Below are positions 1 to 10,679 of a DNA stretch of 64,000 nucleotides, piece by piece. The notes beneath the pieces are model-generated. The model saw only the letters and a list, made by a program, of their open reading frames with translations. It was not told the DNA's origin and made no database searches. Position 1 is the first letter of the stretch. Every line of letters starts with the position of its first letter. Position numbers and translations under genes: made by a program. The DNA lies in assembly GCF_001423125.1 (NCBI RefSeq), contig NZ_LMNW01000001.1, positions 793,229 through 857,228 of the forward strand. Reading direction: 5' to 3'. Source of the DNA: Duganella sp. Leaf126. GTDB lineage: Bacteria > Pseudomonadota > Gammaproteobacteria > Burkholderiales > Burkholderiaceae_D.

Positions 1-1
1 G

Positions 2-271
2 CGGGTGGCCATCGCCCGCGCGCTGGCCGGCTCGCCCAAGCTGCTGCTTGCCGACGAACCGACCGGCAACCTCGACACGCAGATGGCGCGCGGCGTGATG
101 GAGCTGCTCGAAGACATCAACGCCCAGGGCACGACCATCCTGATGGTGACCCACGATCCGGAACTGGCCGGGCGCACGCGGCGCAATGTCCACATCATCG
201 ACGGCCAGGTCTCGGACCTGGTGCAACACAGCCCGTCGCTGGCGCGGGCGCCCCACCCCGCCACGGCCTGA
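2..271 (+). CDS. ABC transporter ATP-binding protein, C-terminal part (cut by window start)
   Basis: Only the last 89 residues are inside the window. They begin just after the ABC signature (RVAIARAL), then show Walker B with D-loop ([12 protein letters not shown]) and the H-loop (ILMVTHD). This is the pattern of MacB/LolD-type ATPases that energise MacB/FtsX-like permeases. The reading frame is open to the window edge, so the start lies upstream. The stop is 9 bases before the first permease gene, so the three genes probably form one operon. Role inferred: powers export or extrusion at the inner membrane; the substrate cannot be read from the sequence. Confidence 0.93.
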   Translation, partial: RVAIARALAGSPKLLLADEPTGNLDTQMARGVMELLEDINAQGTTILMVTHDPELAGRTRRNVHIIDGQVSDLVQHSPSLARAPHPATA

Positions 272-280
272 GGAGCGCCC

Positions 281-1603
281 ATGTTCAACTATTACTTCAA
301 GCTGGGCCTGCGCAGCCTGCGCCGCAACCGCGCACTGACCGCGCTGATGATCCTGACCCTGGCCGTGGGCGTGGCCGCCAGCGTCTCCACCGTCACCATC
401 CTGCACGCGATGTCGGGCGATCCGCTGCCGCACAAGAGCGACCGCCTGTTCGCACCGGTGATCGACATCCTGCCCCTGCAGGGTTACGTGCCGGGGAACA
501 AGCCGGAGTTTCCGCAATTGCAGCTCAGCTACATCGATGCGCGCAACTTCATGGCCAGCAAGGTCGGCGTGCGCCGCACGGTCATGTACGGCGTGGCCGG
601 CCCGGTGGAACCGGCGCGCAAGGATGTCGGTGCTTTCTACGCCCAGGGCATGGCGCCGACCCGCGATTTTTTCGCCATGTTCGAAGCGCCGTTCCTGTAC
701 GGCGAGCCGTGGCGCGATGCCGATGACGCCAGCGGCGCCGACGTGATCGTGCTCAGCCAGGCCTTGTCGGAAAAACTGGTCGGCACCGGCAACCCGGTCG
801 GCCAGCGCGTGACGGTGCTGGGCCGGCCCTACCTGGTCACCGGCGTGCTGGCCACGTGGAAGATGGTGCCACGTCCGTATCACATCATCGGCAGCAAGGG
901 CGCGTTTGCTGCCGAGGACGAATTCTTCATCCCGTTTGCCAGCGCGATCCGCCACGAGACCGAACACGATGGCGCCATGAGCTGCAATGGCGACAACAAT
1001 TCGCCCGGTTACCAGGGCATGCTCAAGTCGGGCTGTACCTGGCTGCAGTTCTGGTTCGAGATGGCCGGCAGCAGCGAGCGCAGCCAGCTGCAGCAGTACC
1101 TGGACGCCTATGCCGACGAACAACGCAAGCTCGGGCGCATGGTGCGCCATGCGCCGAACCGGCTGTACGACCTCAACGAGTGGATGAGCTTGCTGGAAGT
1201 GGTGGACAACGACAACCGGCTGGCGGCCTGGCTGGCGTTCGGCTTCCTGCTGCTGTGCCTGGTCAACACGATCGGCCTGCTGCTGGCGAAATTCTCGGTA
1301 CGCGCTGCCGAGGTCGGCATCCGCCGCGCGCTGGGCGCTACCCGGGGCGCCATCTTCAGCCAGTTCCTGATCGAGACGGGCGTGATCGGCCTGGCCGGCG
1401 GCGTACTGGGCCTGCTGTTGGCGTTCGGCGCGCTGGCCGTGGTCAGCCGGCAGTCGGAGCAGCTCGGCATCGTGGCGCACATGGACGTGCCGATGCTGCT
1501 GCTGACGTTTGCCATGGCGGTCACCGCCGCCCTGCTGGCCGGCCTGCTGCCGACCTGGCGCGCCTGCCAGGTCACGCCGGCGATCCAGCTCAAGTCCCAG
1601 TGA
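281..1603 (+). CDS. ABC transporter permease, MacB/FtsX type
   Basis: 440 residues with the MacB layout: one N-terminal membrane helix (about residues 19-42), a long periplasmic MacB_PCD-like domain (about 45-310), then three C-terminal helices of the FtsX domain (about 314-335, 360-385 and 398-420). The FtsX domain carries the typical stretch VRAAEVGIRRALGATRGAI, which couples to the ATPase. It follows the ATPase gene closely and precedes a second, different permease. Such permeases form mechanotransmission exporters rather than classical channel transporters. The periplasmic domain has two Cys (CNGDNNS and SGCTW) that could form a disulfide. Substrate unknown. Confidence 0.9.
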   Translation: MFNYYFKLGLRSLRRNRALTALMILTLAVGVAASVSTVTILHAMSGDPLPHKSDRLFAPVIDILPLQGYVPGNKPEFPQLQLSYIDARNFMASKVGVRRTVMYGVAGPVEPARKDVGAFYAQGMAPTRDFFAMFEAPFLYGEPWRDADDASGADVIVLSQALSEKLVGTGNPVGQRVTVLGRPYLVTGVLATWKMVPRPYHIIGSKGAFAAEDEFFIPFASAIRHETEHDGAMSCNGDNNSPGYQGMLKSGCTWLQFWFEMAGSSERSQLQQYLDAYADEQRKLGRMVRHAPNRLYDLNEWMSLLEVVDNDNRLAAWLAFGFLLLCLVNTIGLLLAKFSVRAAEVGIRRALGATRGAIFSQFLIETGVIGLAGGVLGLLLAFGALAVVSRQSEQLGIVAHMDVPMLLLTFAMAVTAALLAGLLPTWRACQVTPAIQLKSQ

Positions 1604-1640
1604 CCCCGGTCGCGCTCCTTTTACCTATATGAGGTCCCGC

Positions 1641-2879
1641 ATGGAAATCCGTCCCATCCTGTCGGCGCTGATGCGCAGCAAAACCGGCGCCGTCCTGGTG
1701 GCGGTGCAGGTCGCGATCAGTCTGGCCATCCTGGCCAACGCCCTGTACATCGTCAACCAGCGCCAGGCCGTGGCCGCGCGGCCCACCGGCGTGGCAGCCG
1801 AAAACGACATCTTCTATGTCAGCATCCAGAATCCGGAGCGCGGCAGCCACGAGCGCCAGCTGGCCGAGCAGCGGCGCCAGGCCGCCTTGCTGCGCGCGCT
1901 GCCGGGCGTGCTGTCGGTGGCGCAAACGTCGCAGGCGGTGCTGTCGCGCTCGGGCAACTTCAGCAGTGTCTATCTGAAACCGAATCAGCCCACGCCCAGC
2001 GCCGAAGTGGCCACGTATTACACGCCCGATTCGCTGGTCAAGACCTATGGCTTGCAACTGGTCGAAGGGCGCGACTTCCGCCCCGACGAGGTGCCCGATA
2101 TTAACGAGGATACCGACGACAGTTCGCCCAAGGTCGTGATCGTCACCCGGGCGGCAGCGCAGCAGATATGGCCCGGCGCCACCAGCTTTGTCGGCAAGAC
2201 CCTGTATCGCGGCAACGGCGCCGGCGACCCTGCATTGCAGGTGGTCGGCATCGTCGAGCGCTTACAGACCCAGGCGGGCCAGGTCAAGCCGCGCGGCGAA
2301 TACTCGGTGTTGCTGCCGGCGCGCCTGACCGGCGGACGCAACCAGCTGCTGTACGCGGTCCGGGCCGAGCCCGGGCAGCGCAACCGCCTGATGCAGGAAG
2401 CCGAACAGGCGATCCGCAAGGCCAGCACCGACCGCCTGCTGGTGCAGATCGATACGCTCGAACAGCACCGCGAGCACCGCTACCGCGCCGATCAGGGCCT
2501 GTCCTGGATGCTGATCGCGGTGTCGGCGCTGCTGCTGCTGGTCACGGCCAGCGGTATCGTCGGCATCGCCAGCCTGTGGGTCACGCAGCGGAAAAAACAG
2601 ATCGGCGTGCGGCGCGCGCTCGGCGCCCGGCGCCGCGACATCCTGCGTTATTTCGTCACCGAGAATGTGATGATCACGAGCCTGGGCGTGGCGGCCGGTG
2701 CCCTGCTGGCGCTGGGGCTGAACCAGCTGCTGGTGAGCCAGCTGGAAATGGCGCGCCTGCCGCCGGTCTACCTGCTGGGCGGGGCTGCAGTGTTCTGGCT
2801 GCTGGGTGTGGCGGCCGTGTATGGCCCGGCCTGGCGCGCGGCCAGCATCTCGCCGGCCATTGCCACCCGCAGCACATGA
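1641..2879 (+). CDS. ABC transporter permease, MacB/FtsX type (second subunit)
   Basis: 412 residues from the ATG at 1641, chosen because a GAGG motif lies 6 bases upstream and the first residues lead directly into a membrane helix (about residues 15-35). An in-frame ATG at 1629 is possible. The layout is N-terminal helix, periplasmic MacB_PCD domain, and C-terminal FtsX domain with three helices and the coupling segment WVTQRKKQIGVRRALGARR. It pairs with the preceding permease, so the exporter is probably a heterodimer of two half-permeases with the upstream ATPase. The response regulator gene follows after 38 bases. Confidence 0.9.
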   Translation: MEIRPILSALMRSKTGAVLVAVQVAISLAILANALYIVNQRQAVAARPTGVAAENDIFYVSIQNPERGSHERQLAEQRRQAALLRALPGVLSVAQTSQAVLSRSGNFSSVYLKPNQPTPSAEVATYYTPDSLVKTYGLQLVEGRDFRPDEVPDINEDTDDSSPKVVIVTRAAAQQIWPGATSFVGKTLYRGNGAGDPALQVVGIVERLQTQAGQVKPRGEYSVLLPARLTGGRNQLLYAVRAEPGQRNRLMQEAEQAIRKASTDRLLVQIDTLEQHREHRYRADQGLSWMLIAVSALLLLVTASGIVGIASLWVTQRKKQIGVRRALGARRRDILRYFVTENVMITSLGVAAGALLALGLNQLLVSQLEMARLPPVYLLGGAAVFWLLGVAAVYGPAWRAASISPAIATRST

Positions 2880-2917
2880 CCGGCCACGGGACGGGACGGC
2901 AATGTTATGCTCATGGC

Positions 2918-4302
<1,385 letters not shown>

Positions 4303-4303
<1 letters not shown>

Positions 4304-6204
4304 TGTCCGCGCCAATGACGCCACCACCGGAGCCGTCCCCGGACGCGGTGCCGACCGGTGCTGAACCGGCCGCCACACCGCCGACCGGCGCCGGGCCGAC
4401 AGTCACGCGCCCTGCAGGCATGCACCCGACAGGCTTGCACCCCACAGGCTTGCACCCCACAGGCTTGCGCCCGACAGGCTTGCGCCTGTCGCTCCTGACC
4501 CGCTGGACCGCGCTGGTCGCCACCCTGGTCACGGTCGGCATCGTGATCGCCCAGGGCTTGAGTTACCTGCTGCCAGGGCGGCTGGTGCTGGTGCTGGCGC
4601 TGTGCCTGCTGTGCGTGCTGCCGCTGGCCATCATCACCATCCGCGCCCAGCTCCAGCACATGTTGTCGCTGTTCCGCGCCCTGACCGGCACCGTCACCAG
4701 CTACCAGGACGGCGATTTTTCGTTTTCGCTGCACTGGCCGCAGAACGACGAGCTGAGCGACCTGGTCGCTGCCCACAATGCCCTGGGCGACGTGCTGCGC
4801 CAGCAACGCCTGGCGCTGGTGCAACGCGAGTTACTGCTCGACACCATGGTACAAAACACGCCGGTGGCGATGCTGCTGATCAGCCAGGCCCGCGCCGGCA
4901 GTGATCGCGATCATGGCCCAGCGAGCCCGGCCGGCGACAAGGCAGCGGGCGCCGATGCCAGCAGCAAAGGAACGGGCGCTGGCACCAGCGGCGAGGGAAC
5001 GGGTGGCGATGCCCATGGCAAGGAAACGGGCGACGGTACCAGCGGTAAAGGAGCAGGCGCCGATACCAGCGGTAAGGGCGCGGGTGCCGGTACCAGCGGC
5101 GAGAGAGCACGTGCCGATGCCAGCGGCAAGGGAACAGGCGACGAAACCAGCGGCAAAGGCGCAGGCAACGATACCAGCGGTGGGGGAGCAGGCGCCGATA
5201 CCAGCGGTGGGGAAGCAGGCGCCGATACCAGCGGTGGGGAAGCAGGCGCCGATACCAGCGGTGGGGAAGCAGGCGCCGATACCAGCGGTGGGGAAGCAGG
5301 CGCCGCCGCCAGCGGCGCGGTGGTGTACGCCAATGTGGCCGCCCGCCAGCTGCTGAACCAGGGCCGCAAGCTCGAAGGCCAGCGCCTCGATACCATCCTG
5401 GCGCGGGTGTCGCCGGCGCTGGCCGAAGCGCTGGCGCGCGGCGGCGACGGCCTGTTTACCACGGGAGCGGCCGGCGACGAGGAAGATGTGTACCACCTGG
5501 CGCGGCGCAGCTTCCAGCTCAACGGGCGCCGCCACGAACTGCTGCTGCTGCGCCAGCTGACCATGGAACTGCGGCGCCAGGAAGTGCAGACCTGGAAAAA
5601 AGTCATCCGCGTGATCAGCCACGAGCTGAACAATTCGCTGGCGCCGCTGACCTCGCTGGCCCACTCCGGGGCCGAGCTGGTACGGCGCGGCCAGACCGAG
5701 CGCCTGCCGCACATCCTCGCTACCATCGAAGAACGCACGCGTCATCTCGAGACCTTCATCCTCGGTTATGCGCGCTTTGCCAAGCTGCCCGCGCCGCGCC
5801 TTGCAATGCAGCATTGGGCGCCGTTTCTGGCAGCGCTGGGCGAGCAAATCGCGTTTCGCGTGCTGGCGCCGCTACCATCGGAACCGTGCGCTTTCGATCC
5901 GGCCCAGCTCGAACAAGCGCTGCTCAACCTGATCCGGAATGCCCATGAATCCGGTTCACCGGCGGACCAAGTGACGCTCGAAGTGCGGCGCCAGCAGAAC
6001 GTGGTGCGCATCGACGTGCGCGACCGCGGCCCCGGCATGAGCGACACGGTGCTCACCAATGCGCTGGTGCCCTTCTATTCGACCAAGCGCAGCGGCACCG
6101 GACTGGGGCTGGCGCTGGCGCGCGAAATCATCGAAGCGCACGGCGGACGCATTACATTGAGCAATCGCGAGGGGGGTGGACTGATGGTTACCCTGATGCT
6201 CTAG
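4303..6204 (+). CDS. Sensor histidine kinase with in-frame tandem repeat expansions (NtrY-like)
   Basis: 633 residues. The N-terminus is Pro-rich and ends in five TGL(H/R)P-type repeats (about 42-60). Two membrane helices follow (about 68-88 and 93-113), then a HAMP-like linker and a PAS-like region starting at QNTPVAMLL (about 184). That PAS-like region is interrupted by about 135 residues of Gly/Ala/Thr/Ser-rich repeats before it resumes at VVYANVAARQLLNQ. The kinase core is intact: H-box SHELNNSLAPL with H440, N-box LLNLIRNAHESG, G1 DRGPGMSD, and GTGLGLALA. It is the partner of the overlapping sigma-54 regulator. The repeats are discussed separately. Upstream, its start overlaps the regulator's stop codon. 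Confidence 0.92.
4420..4486 (+). repeat. 15-bp tandem repeat encoding TGL(H/R)P
   Basis: Four to five copies of a 15-base unit (core ACAGGCTTGCACCCC with small changes) lie in frame just before the first membrane helix of the sensor kinase. Each unit adds five residues, so copy-number change would keep the frame. Confidence 0.85.
4945..5310 (+). repeat. 27-bp minisatellite inside the sensor kinase PAS region
   Basis: Four perfect 27-base units, each encoding AGADTSGGE, run from 5188 to 5295. A degenerate series of the same 9-residue theme (GxGAxTSGKG and similar) precedes them from about 4945. The unit length is a multiple of three, so gain or loss of copies keeps the kinase in frame. The perfect copies at the 3' end suggest recent duplication. 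Confidence 0.92.
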
Positions 6205-6452
6205 TGTCTGTTACACGCAACATGGTAGAAACGAACCCAACAATAAAATTTTAAAATTTGCGCAACGGAAATTAATAAATAGTAATTTTTGTGCACTGCG
6301 CCCGGGACGATAAAAAAAAGCTATCAAAGTAAAGAAATGCATACTTAAATATAAAATTGACATGCAACAGAGCGCATCGTAAGTTGACGTGTAGTTTGCG
6401 TTTTCTTAAATTTTTCCTCGGGTCCTTACGACGTTACTAAGCGGAGTCATAT
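6205..6452. other. AT-rich intergenic spacer before the PEP-CTERM gene
   Basis: 248 bases, clearly AT-richer than the flanking genes, with several A/T runs. A TTGACA hexamer at 6357-6362 could be a -35 box, but the hexamer about 17 bases downstream (TAAGTT) is a poor -10 match. The spacer presumably holds the promoter of the PEP-CTERM gene. No RNA gene or repeat was recognised. Confidence 0.5.
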
Positions 6453-6983
6453 ATGAAATTAAAATTTATCGCCCTGGCAGCCATGCTGGCCGGTTCCATC
6501 GCGACTGGCGCCCACGCCGGTACGATTAACGGCGTCACCACGCCTGATATCGAGCTGAAGCAAAACAGCAGTAATCCAAACTACTGGACTGCCAGCTTCG
6601 GCAACGTGCCGGTCAACGGCGCCGAAGGCAACTTCAGCGACGTGTTCACCTTCACCCCTGTCCTGACCAGCCCATCGATGGCCAGCGGCGCATTCGTCAA
6701 CTTCAAGCTGTTCGGCTTCGGCGACCTGAACTCGGTGACCGCCACGCTCAACGGCAAGTCGTTCACCGCTTCGGCCTCGCAGCCTTACCTGTTCACGCTC
6801 GATCCAGTCATGCTGGGCGCAGGTCCGCTGACGCTGACCATCAGCGGCATCGTGTCGTCGGCTGGCGGTTCGTACGGCGGCAACCTGAACGTGCTGGCTG
6901 TGCCGGAACCAGAAACCTACGGCATGATGCTCGGTGGCCTGGGTCTGCTGGGCTTCATGGCCCGTCGCCGCAAGAAAAACTAA
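6453..6983 (+). CDS. FxDxF-type PEP-CTERM sorting-domain protein
   Basis: 176 residues. A signal peptide with likely cleavage after AHA (about residue 22) is followed by a secreted all-beta-looking domain containing FSDVFTF, which fits the FxDxF PEP-CTERM family. The C-terminus is a complete PEP-CTERM signal: VPEPE, a hydrophobic helix, then the basic tail ARRRKKN. Exosortase (EpsH/XrtA type) is expected to cut at PEP and deliver the protein to the surface or exopolysaccharide. No exosortase gene lies in this window. It stands alone with its own AT-rich upstream region and a strong terminator just downstream. Confidence 0.9.
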   Translation: MKLKFIALAAMLAGSIATGAHAGTINGVTTPDIELKQNSSNPNYWTASFGNVPVNGAEGNFSDVFTFTPVLTSPSMASGAFVNFKLFGFGDLNSVTATLNGKSFTASASQPYLFTLDPVMLGAGPLTLTISGIVSSAGGSYGGNLNVLAVPEPETYGMMLGGLGLLGFMARRRKKN

Positions 6984-7003
6984 GACTCCGCGCACCACAC
7001 CCG

Positions 7004-7030
7004 AAAAGACGCTCCGGCGTCTTTTTTTTT
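7004..7030 (+). terminator. Rho-independent terminator of the PEP-CTERM gene
   Basis: The stem AAAAGACGC/GCGTCTTTT with loop TCCG is followed by an uninterrupted run of T. It begins about 20 bases after the stop codon. Confidence 0.9.
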
Positions 7031-7060
7031 GGCCGCCGCCTGCCGCCCGCTGCCGGTACA

Positions 7061-7834
7061 ATGTCGGCCATGTCCTCTTCGCCCACCCGCTTCGACCTGC
7101 CCGGCCACCCGCCCGCCACCATCACCGAATACCAGGGCGTACGCAGCCTGCACCTGGGCACCTCGTGGGTGCAGGGCGCGATGCGCATCGCCAAGCCCGA
7201 TAACATCGAGCTCGAGTACGTGCAGATGATGATGATGTGGCTGCTCTTCATCGACCAGCCGCGCCACATCGTGCAACTGGGGCTGGGCAGCGCTGCGCTG
7301 ACCAAGTTCAGCTACCGGCGCTTTCCGAAGGCGCGCGTGACGGTGGCCGAACTGAACCCCAACGTGATCGCCATGTGCCGCGCACAGTTCGGCTTGCCGT
7401 CCAACGACGCGCGCCTCGACGTGCGCGAAATGAATGCGCTGGATTTCGTGCTCGATGCCGCCAACCACGGCACGGTCGATGTGCTGCAGGTGGACCTGTA
7501 CGACGAGCAAGCGCGCGGACCGGTGCTGGACACGCCCGAGTTCTACCAGGGCTGTTACGACACGCTGGCCGACGGCGGCGTGATGACCACCAATGTGTTC
7601 GGCGACTTTTCGAACTACGACAAGAACCTGCAGGCCATGGAACTGGTGTTCGACGCGGTGGTCTGGCTGCCCGAAGTGCACGACGCCAATATCGTCGTGA
7701 TCGCCTTCAAGCAGGCGCCGGTGATCGATTTTTCGGTGCTGTACGAGCGCGCGGGCCACATCAAAAAAACCCTGAACTTGCCGGCCAAGACCTGGGTCAA
7801 CGGCTTGAAGGGCTGGATGCTGGACCAGCAGTAG
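7061..7834 (+). CDS. Spermidine synthase-like Rossmann-fold protein
   Basis: 257 residues of the spermidine/spermine synthase superfamily. The nucleotide-binding motif VQLGLGSAALTKF is followed by VAELNPNVIAMC, where the acidic residue would bind ribose or the aminopropyl donor, and by VLQVDLYDEQARGP, where SpeE has its catalytic aspartate region. The N-terminal beta domain of SpeE is reduced. Members of this size are usually annotated SpeE-like and may not make spermidine. No speD is nearby. The start at 7061 is followed by a second in-frame ATG at 7070, so either is possible. The actual substrate is open. Confidence 0.82.
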   Translation: MSAMSSSPTRFDLPGHPPATITEYQGVRSLHLGTSWVQGAMRIAKPDNIELEYVQMMMMWLLFIDQPRHIVQLGLGSAALTKFSYRRFPKARVTVAELNPNVIAMCRAQFGLPSNDARLDVREMNALDFVLDAANHGTVDVLQVDLYDEQARGPVLDTPEFYQGCYDTLADGGVMTTNVFGDFSNYDKNLQAMELVFDAVVWLPEVHDANIVVIAFKQAPVIDFSVLYERAGHIKKTLNLPAKTWVNGLKGWMLDQQ

Positions 7835-8085
7835 CGTCCGCCAGCGATGCGGACACGCCACACTTCGCAGCGCCCGCCGCTGCACGCATGACTGGCGCCA
7901 GCCCAGCTTACGGCACATTGGGCGACTAGGCACGCAATATCGGCATGCCGAGGTGATAAGTATTTATTCTGCAACGTTGTCAGCCTTCTGCGTAGAAAGC
8001 CCGATTGCTGTCGGGCGTGCCTCCGACTAGTATTTTTCGACCGGCCGGCACCCTCGGTCCACGATAAAAATACTGGAAAGAGACC
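7835..8085. other. Intergenic spacer before the TonB-dependent receptor
   Basis: 251 bases. A perfect 6-bp hairpin (GCCCGA/TCGGGC, loop TTGCTG) lies at 7999-8016 without a T-run directly after it. The remainder probably contains the receptor promoter. No riboswitch or Fur box could be recognised with confidence. Confidence 0.4.
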
Positions 8086-10593
8086 ATGACAAGCGCACCC
8101 CAGTTCAACCGCTTCAGCCCCTGCAGCCCCCTCACCCCCTTCAACCACTTCAATAATCTGACGCGCCAGCGTTCTGCCCGATTCCTGCTCAAGGTCATCC
8201 CCGCCGCCCTCGCCCTGCTCGCTGCCGGCGCCGCCGGCGCCCAGTCGGCTGCCGAAGAGCAGGCCAACAAGGAACAAACCGTGGTCGTGCTGGGTTCGCG
8301 ATCGGTGGCCAAGACCGCGCTCGACACCTCGTCCCCGGTCGGCCTGATCAGCCTGAAAGACATGCAGACCGCCGGCCCGCTGGAACTGGGCAAGCTGCTG
8401 CAGACGCTGGACCCGTCGTTCAACTTTTCCAGCACCTTCATCAGCGACGGCACCGACAGCATCCGTCCGGCCACCCTGCGCTCGCTGGGACCGGACCAGG
8501 TGCTGGTGCTGGTCAACGGCAAGCGCCGCCACCAGCAGGCGCTGGTCAACGTCCAGCAAAGCGTGGGGCGCGGTTCGGCCGGTACCGACATCAACGCCAT
8601 TCCGCTGGCGGCCATCCACCACATCGAGGTGCTGCGCGACGGCGCTGCCGCCCAATACGGTTCCGATGCGATTGCCGGCGTGATCAACATCGTGCTCAAG
8701 TCGCAGGTCAAGGAGACCTCGCTGAGCGGCACCTACGGCACCACGTCCGAGGGCGACGGCGACCTGTACTCGGCCAGCGCCAACACCGGCGTGGCGCTGG
8801 GCCAGGACGGCGGTTACCTGAACCTGACGGCCGAAGCCCGCAAGCGCGGCGAGACCAACCGCGCCGGCGTGGACAGCCTGCGCGTCGATCCGCCGCGCGT
8901 CACGCAGCACATCGGCGACAGCAATACGCGCGACCTGTACTTCTGGTGGAATGCCGCGCTGCCGGTGGACAAGGTCAGCGAGTTCTATGCGTTCGGCGGC
9001 GTCTCCAAGCGCAAGGGCGATTCGTTCGGCTTCTTCCGCTCGGCCGGCGACGACCGCACCGTGCCGGCCGTGTCGCCGGACGGCTTCCTGCCCGCCATCC
9101 ATACCGACATCAAGGACGCCTCGTTCGCCTTCGGCTACCGGCGCGAGCTGGGCAACGACTGGAAGGCCGACATCAGCATCAACCACGGCGCCAGCGAACT
9201 GGCCTTCCACGAATCGGACAGCATCAACACCAGCTATTGGTACGAACCGAAACCGGGCGGTGGCATCTATGCCGAATCGCCGCGCGAGGCCGACACCGGC
9301 ACCCTGAAGTTCAACCAGACCACCTTCAACGCCGACATCAAGGGACCGCTCAGGCTGGGCGAGACCAGCGTGTTCGTGGCCACCGGCTTCGAGTACCGCC
9401 GCGACAACTACCAGATCATCGCCGGCGACCCGGTCTCGTACCAGTACGGCCGCACCAACAACCCGGCCATTCCCATCGTTGGCCAGAACGGCAACACGGC
9501 TGCCTCGGGCATCCAGGGCTTCCCCGGCTACACCCCGGCCACCGCGGTCGACGACGGCCGCCACAACATCGCGCTGTTCCTCGACGTCGAGCACAAGCCG
9601 GCCGACAACGTGACCCTGGCCGGCGCCGTGCGCTACGAAAAATACTCGGACTTCGGCAATACCGTGACCGGCAAGCTCAGTGCCCGCTGGGACCCGACCA
9701 GGACCGTCGGCATCCGCGGCAGCGTCTCGACCGGCTTCCGCGCGCCCAGCGTGCAGCAGGAGTTCTACAGCTCCGTCTCGACCAACCTCAATAACGGCGT
9801 GCTGACCGAAACCCTGACCGCGCGCCAGGGCAGCGCCGTGACCCGGGCCTTCGGCATCGCCCCGCTCAAGGAGGAAACCTCGCAAAACGCCAGCGCCGGC
9901 CTGGTGCTGCGGCCGGCGCCGAATATGTCGCTGACGGTGGACGCCTACCAGATCAAGATCAAGGACCGCATCGTGTTCTCGAGCGAGATCGCGCCGGAAG
10001 CGAACGGCGGCCCGATCGCCGACGTGCTGCGCCCGCTGGGCGTGGGCCAGGCGCAGTTCTTCACCAATGCGGTGGACACCCGCACCCGCGGTCTCGACAT
10101 CGTGGCCGAGCACACGAGCAAGTTCGGCGCCTCGGCACTGGTGCTGTCGGGCCAGCTGGGTTTCAACAAGACCGCGGCCACCAAGCGCCATTCGACGTCG
10201 TCGGTGCTGAGCGGCGAAACCCTGTTCGACCAGGCGCAGGTGACCCTGCTCGAACGCGGCCAGCCACGCAAGCACCACGTGGTGGCGGCCGATTTCAGCA
10301 ACGGCCCCTGGAACCTCAACGCCCGCGCCAACTACTACGGCGAAGTGCAGGCGCAAAGCTTCAGCCCCCTGCACACCTGGGACGCAAAATGGCTGGTCGA
10401 TACGTCGGTGCGCTACGCGTTCAGCAAGCGCACTTTCCTCAGCCTGGGCGTCAACAACCTGTTCGACCAGCTGCCATCGGAATGGACCAACGGCGGCGAC
10501 TTCCCGAAACTGGGCTTTACGCGCTGCTGGGAGACGTGCCCGTTCGGCGTCAACGGCCGGTCGATGTACGTGCGCGCCGATACGGCCTTCTAG
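8086..10593 (+). CDS. TonB-dependent outer membrane receptor
   Basis: 835 residues. A long N-terminal leader ends in a signal-peptide-like hydrophobic stretch (about 33-53, cleavage near AGA-QS). Next comes a plug domain with RPATLRSLGPDQVLVLVNGKRR and IEVLRDGAAAQYGSDAIAGVINIVLK, then the beta-barrel ending in the aromatic-terminated strand YVRADTAF. This is the iron/cobalamin/carbohydrate receptor family. TonB-ExbBD drive uptake across the outer membrane. The region before the signal is unusually long, with phase-like SP/TPF/NHF content, so the true start could be internal, but no better ATG exists before the plug. No ligand-specific neighbour is present, so the substrate is unknown. Confidence 0.93.
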   Translation: MTSAPQFNRFSPCSPLTPFNHFNNLTRQRSARFLLKVIPAALALLAAGAAGAQSAAEEQANKEQTVVVLGSRSVAKTALDTSSPVGLISLKDMQTAGPLELGKLLQTLDPSFNFSSTFISDGTDSIRPATLRSLGPDQVLVLVNGKRRHQQALVNVQQSVGRGSAGTDINAIPLAAIHHIEVLRDGAAAQYGSDAIAGVINIVLKSQVKETSLSGTYGTTSEGDGDLYSASANTGVALGQDGGYLNLTAEARKRGETNRAGVDSLRVDPPRVTQHIGDSNTRDLYFWWNAALPVDKVSEFYAFGGVSKRKGDSFGFFRSAGDDRTVPAVSPDGFLPAIHTDIKDASFAFGYRRELGNDWKADISINHGASELAFHESDSINTSYWYEPKPGGGIYAESPREADTGTLKFNQTTFNADIKGPLRLGETSVFVATGFEYRRDNYQIIAGDPVSYQYGRTNNPAIPIVGQNGNTAASGIQGFPGYTPATAVDDGRHNIALFLDVEHKPADNVTLAGAVRYEKYSDFGNTVTGKLSARWDPTRTVGIRGSVSTGFRAPSVQQEFYSSVSTNLNNGVLTETLTARQGSAVTRAFGIAPLKEETSQNASAGLVLRPAPNMSLTVDAYQIKIKDRIVFSSEIAPEANGGPIADVLRPLGVGQAQFFTNAVDTRTRGLDIVAEHTSKFGASALVLSGQLGFNKTAATKRHSTSSVLSGETLFDQAQVTLLERGQPRKHHVVAADFSNGPWNLNARANYYGEVQAQSFSPLHTWDAKWLVDTSVRYAFSKRTFLSLGVNNLFDQLPSEWTNGGDFPKLGFTRCWETCPFGVNGRSMYVRADTAF

Positions 10594-10624
10594 GAAGTTT
10601 CGAGAAAGGCTACCGCGCGTCGCA

Positions 10625-10661
10625 GCCTGGCGCAGCGTACCGGCGTACGCATGCGCCAGGC
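10625..10661. terminator. Hairpin between convergent receptor and MocR genes
   Basis: A 16-bp stem with one bulged base (GCCTGGCGCA plus GCGTAC, loop CGGC) lies between the two convergent stop codons. It has no T-run on either strand, so it is a stabilising or bidirectional hairpin rather than a canonical terminator. Confidence 0.6.
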
Positions 10662-10679
10662 GAGTCGATCCCGGTTGCG

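Noticed and set aside
5188..5295. Tandem 27-base repeats as a possible origin or iteron set
   Set aside because: They are perfectly in frame within the kinase gene and no DnaA boxes or replication genes are near.
6357..6385. Confident promoter for the PEP-CTERM gene
   Set aside because: TTGACA is present but the hexamer at the right distance (TAAGTT) is too far from consensus; left as a tentative remark only.
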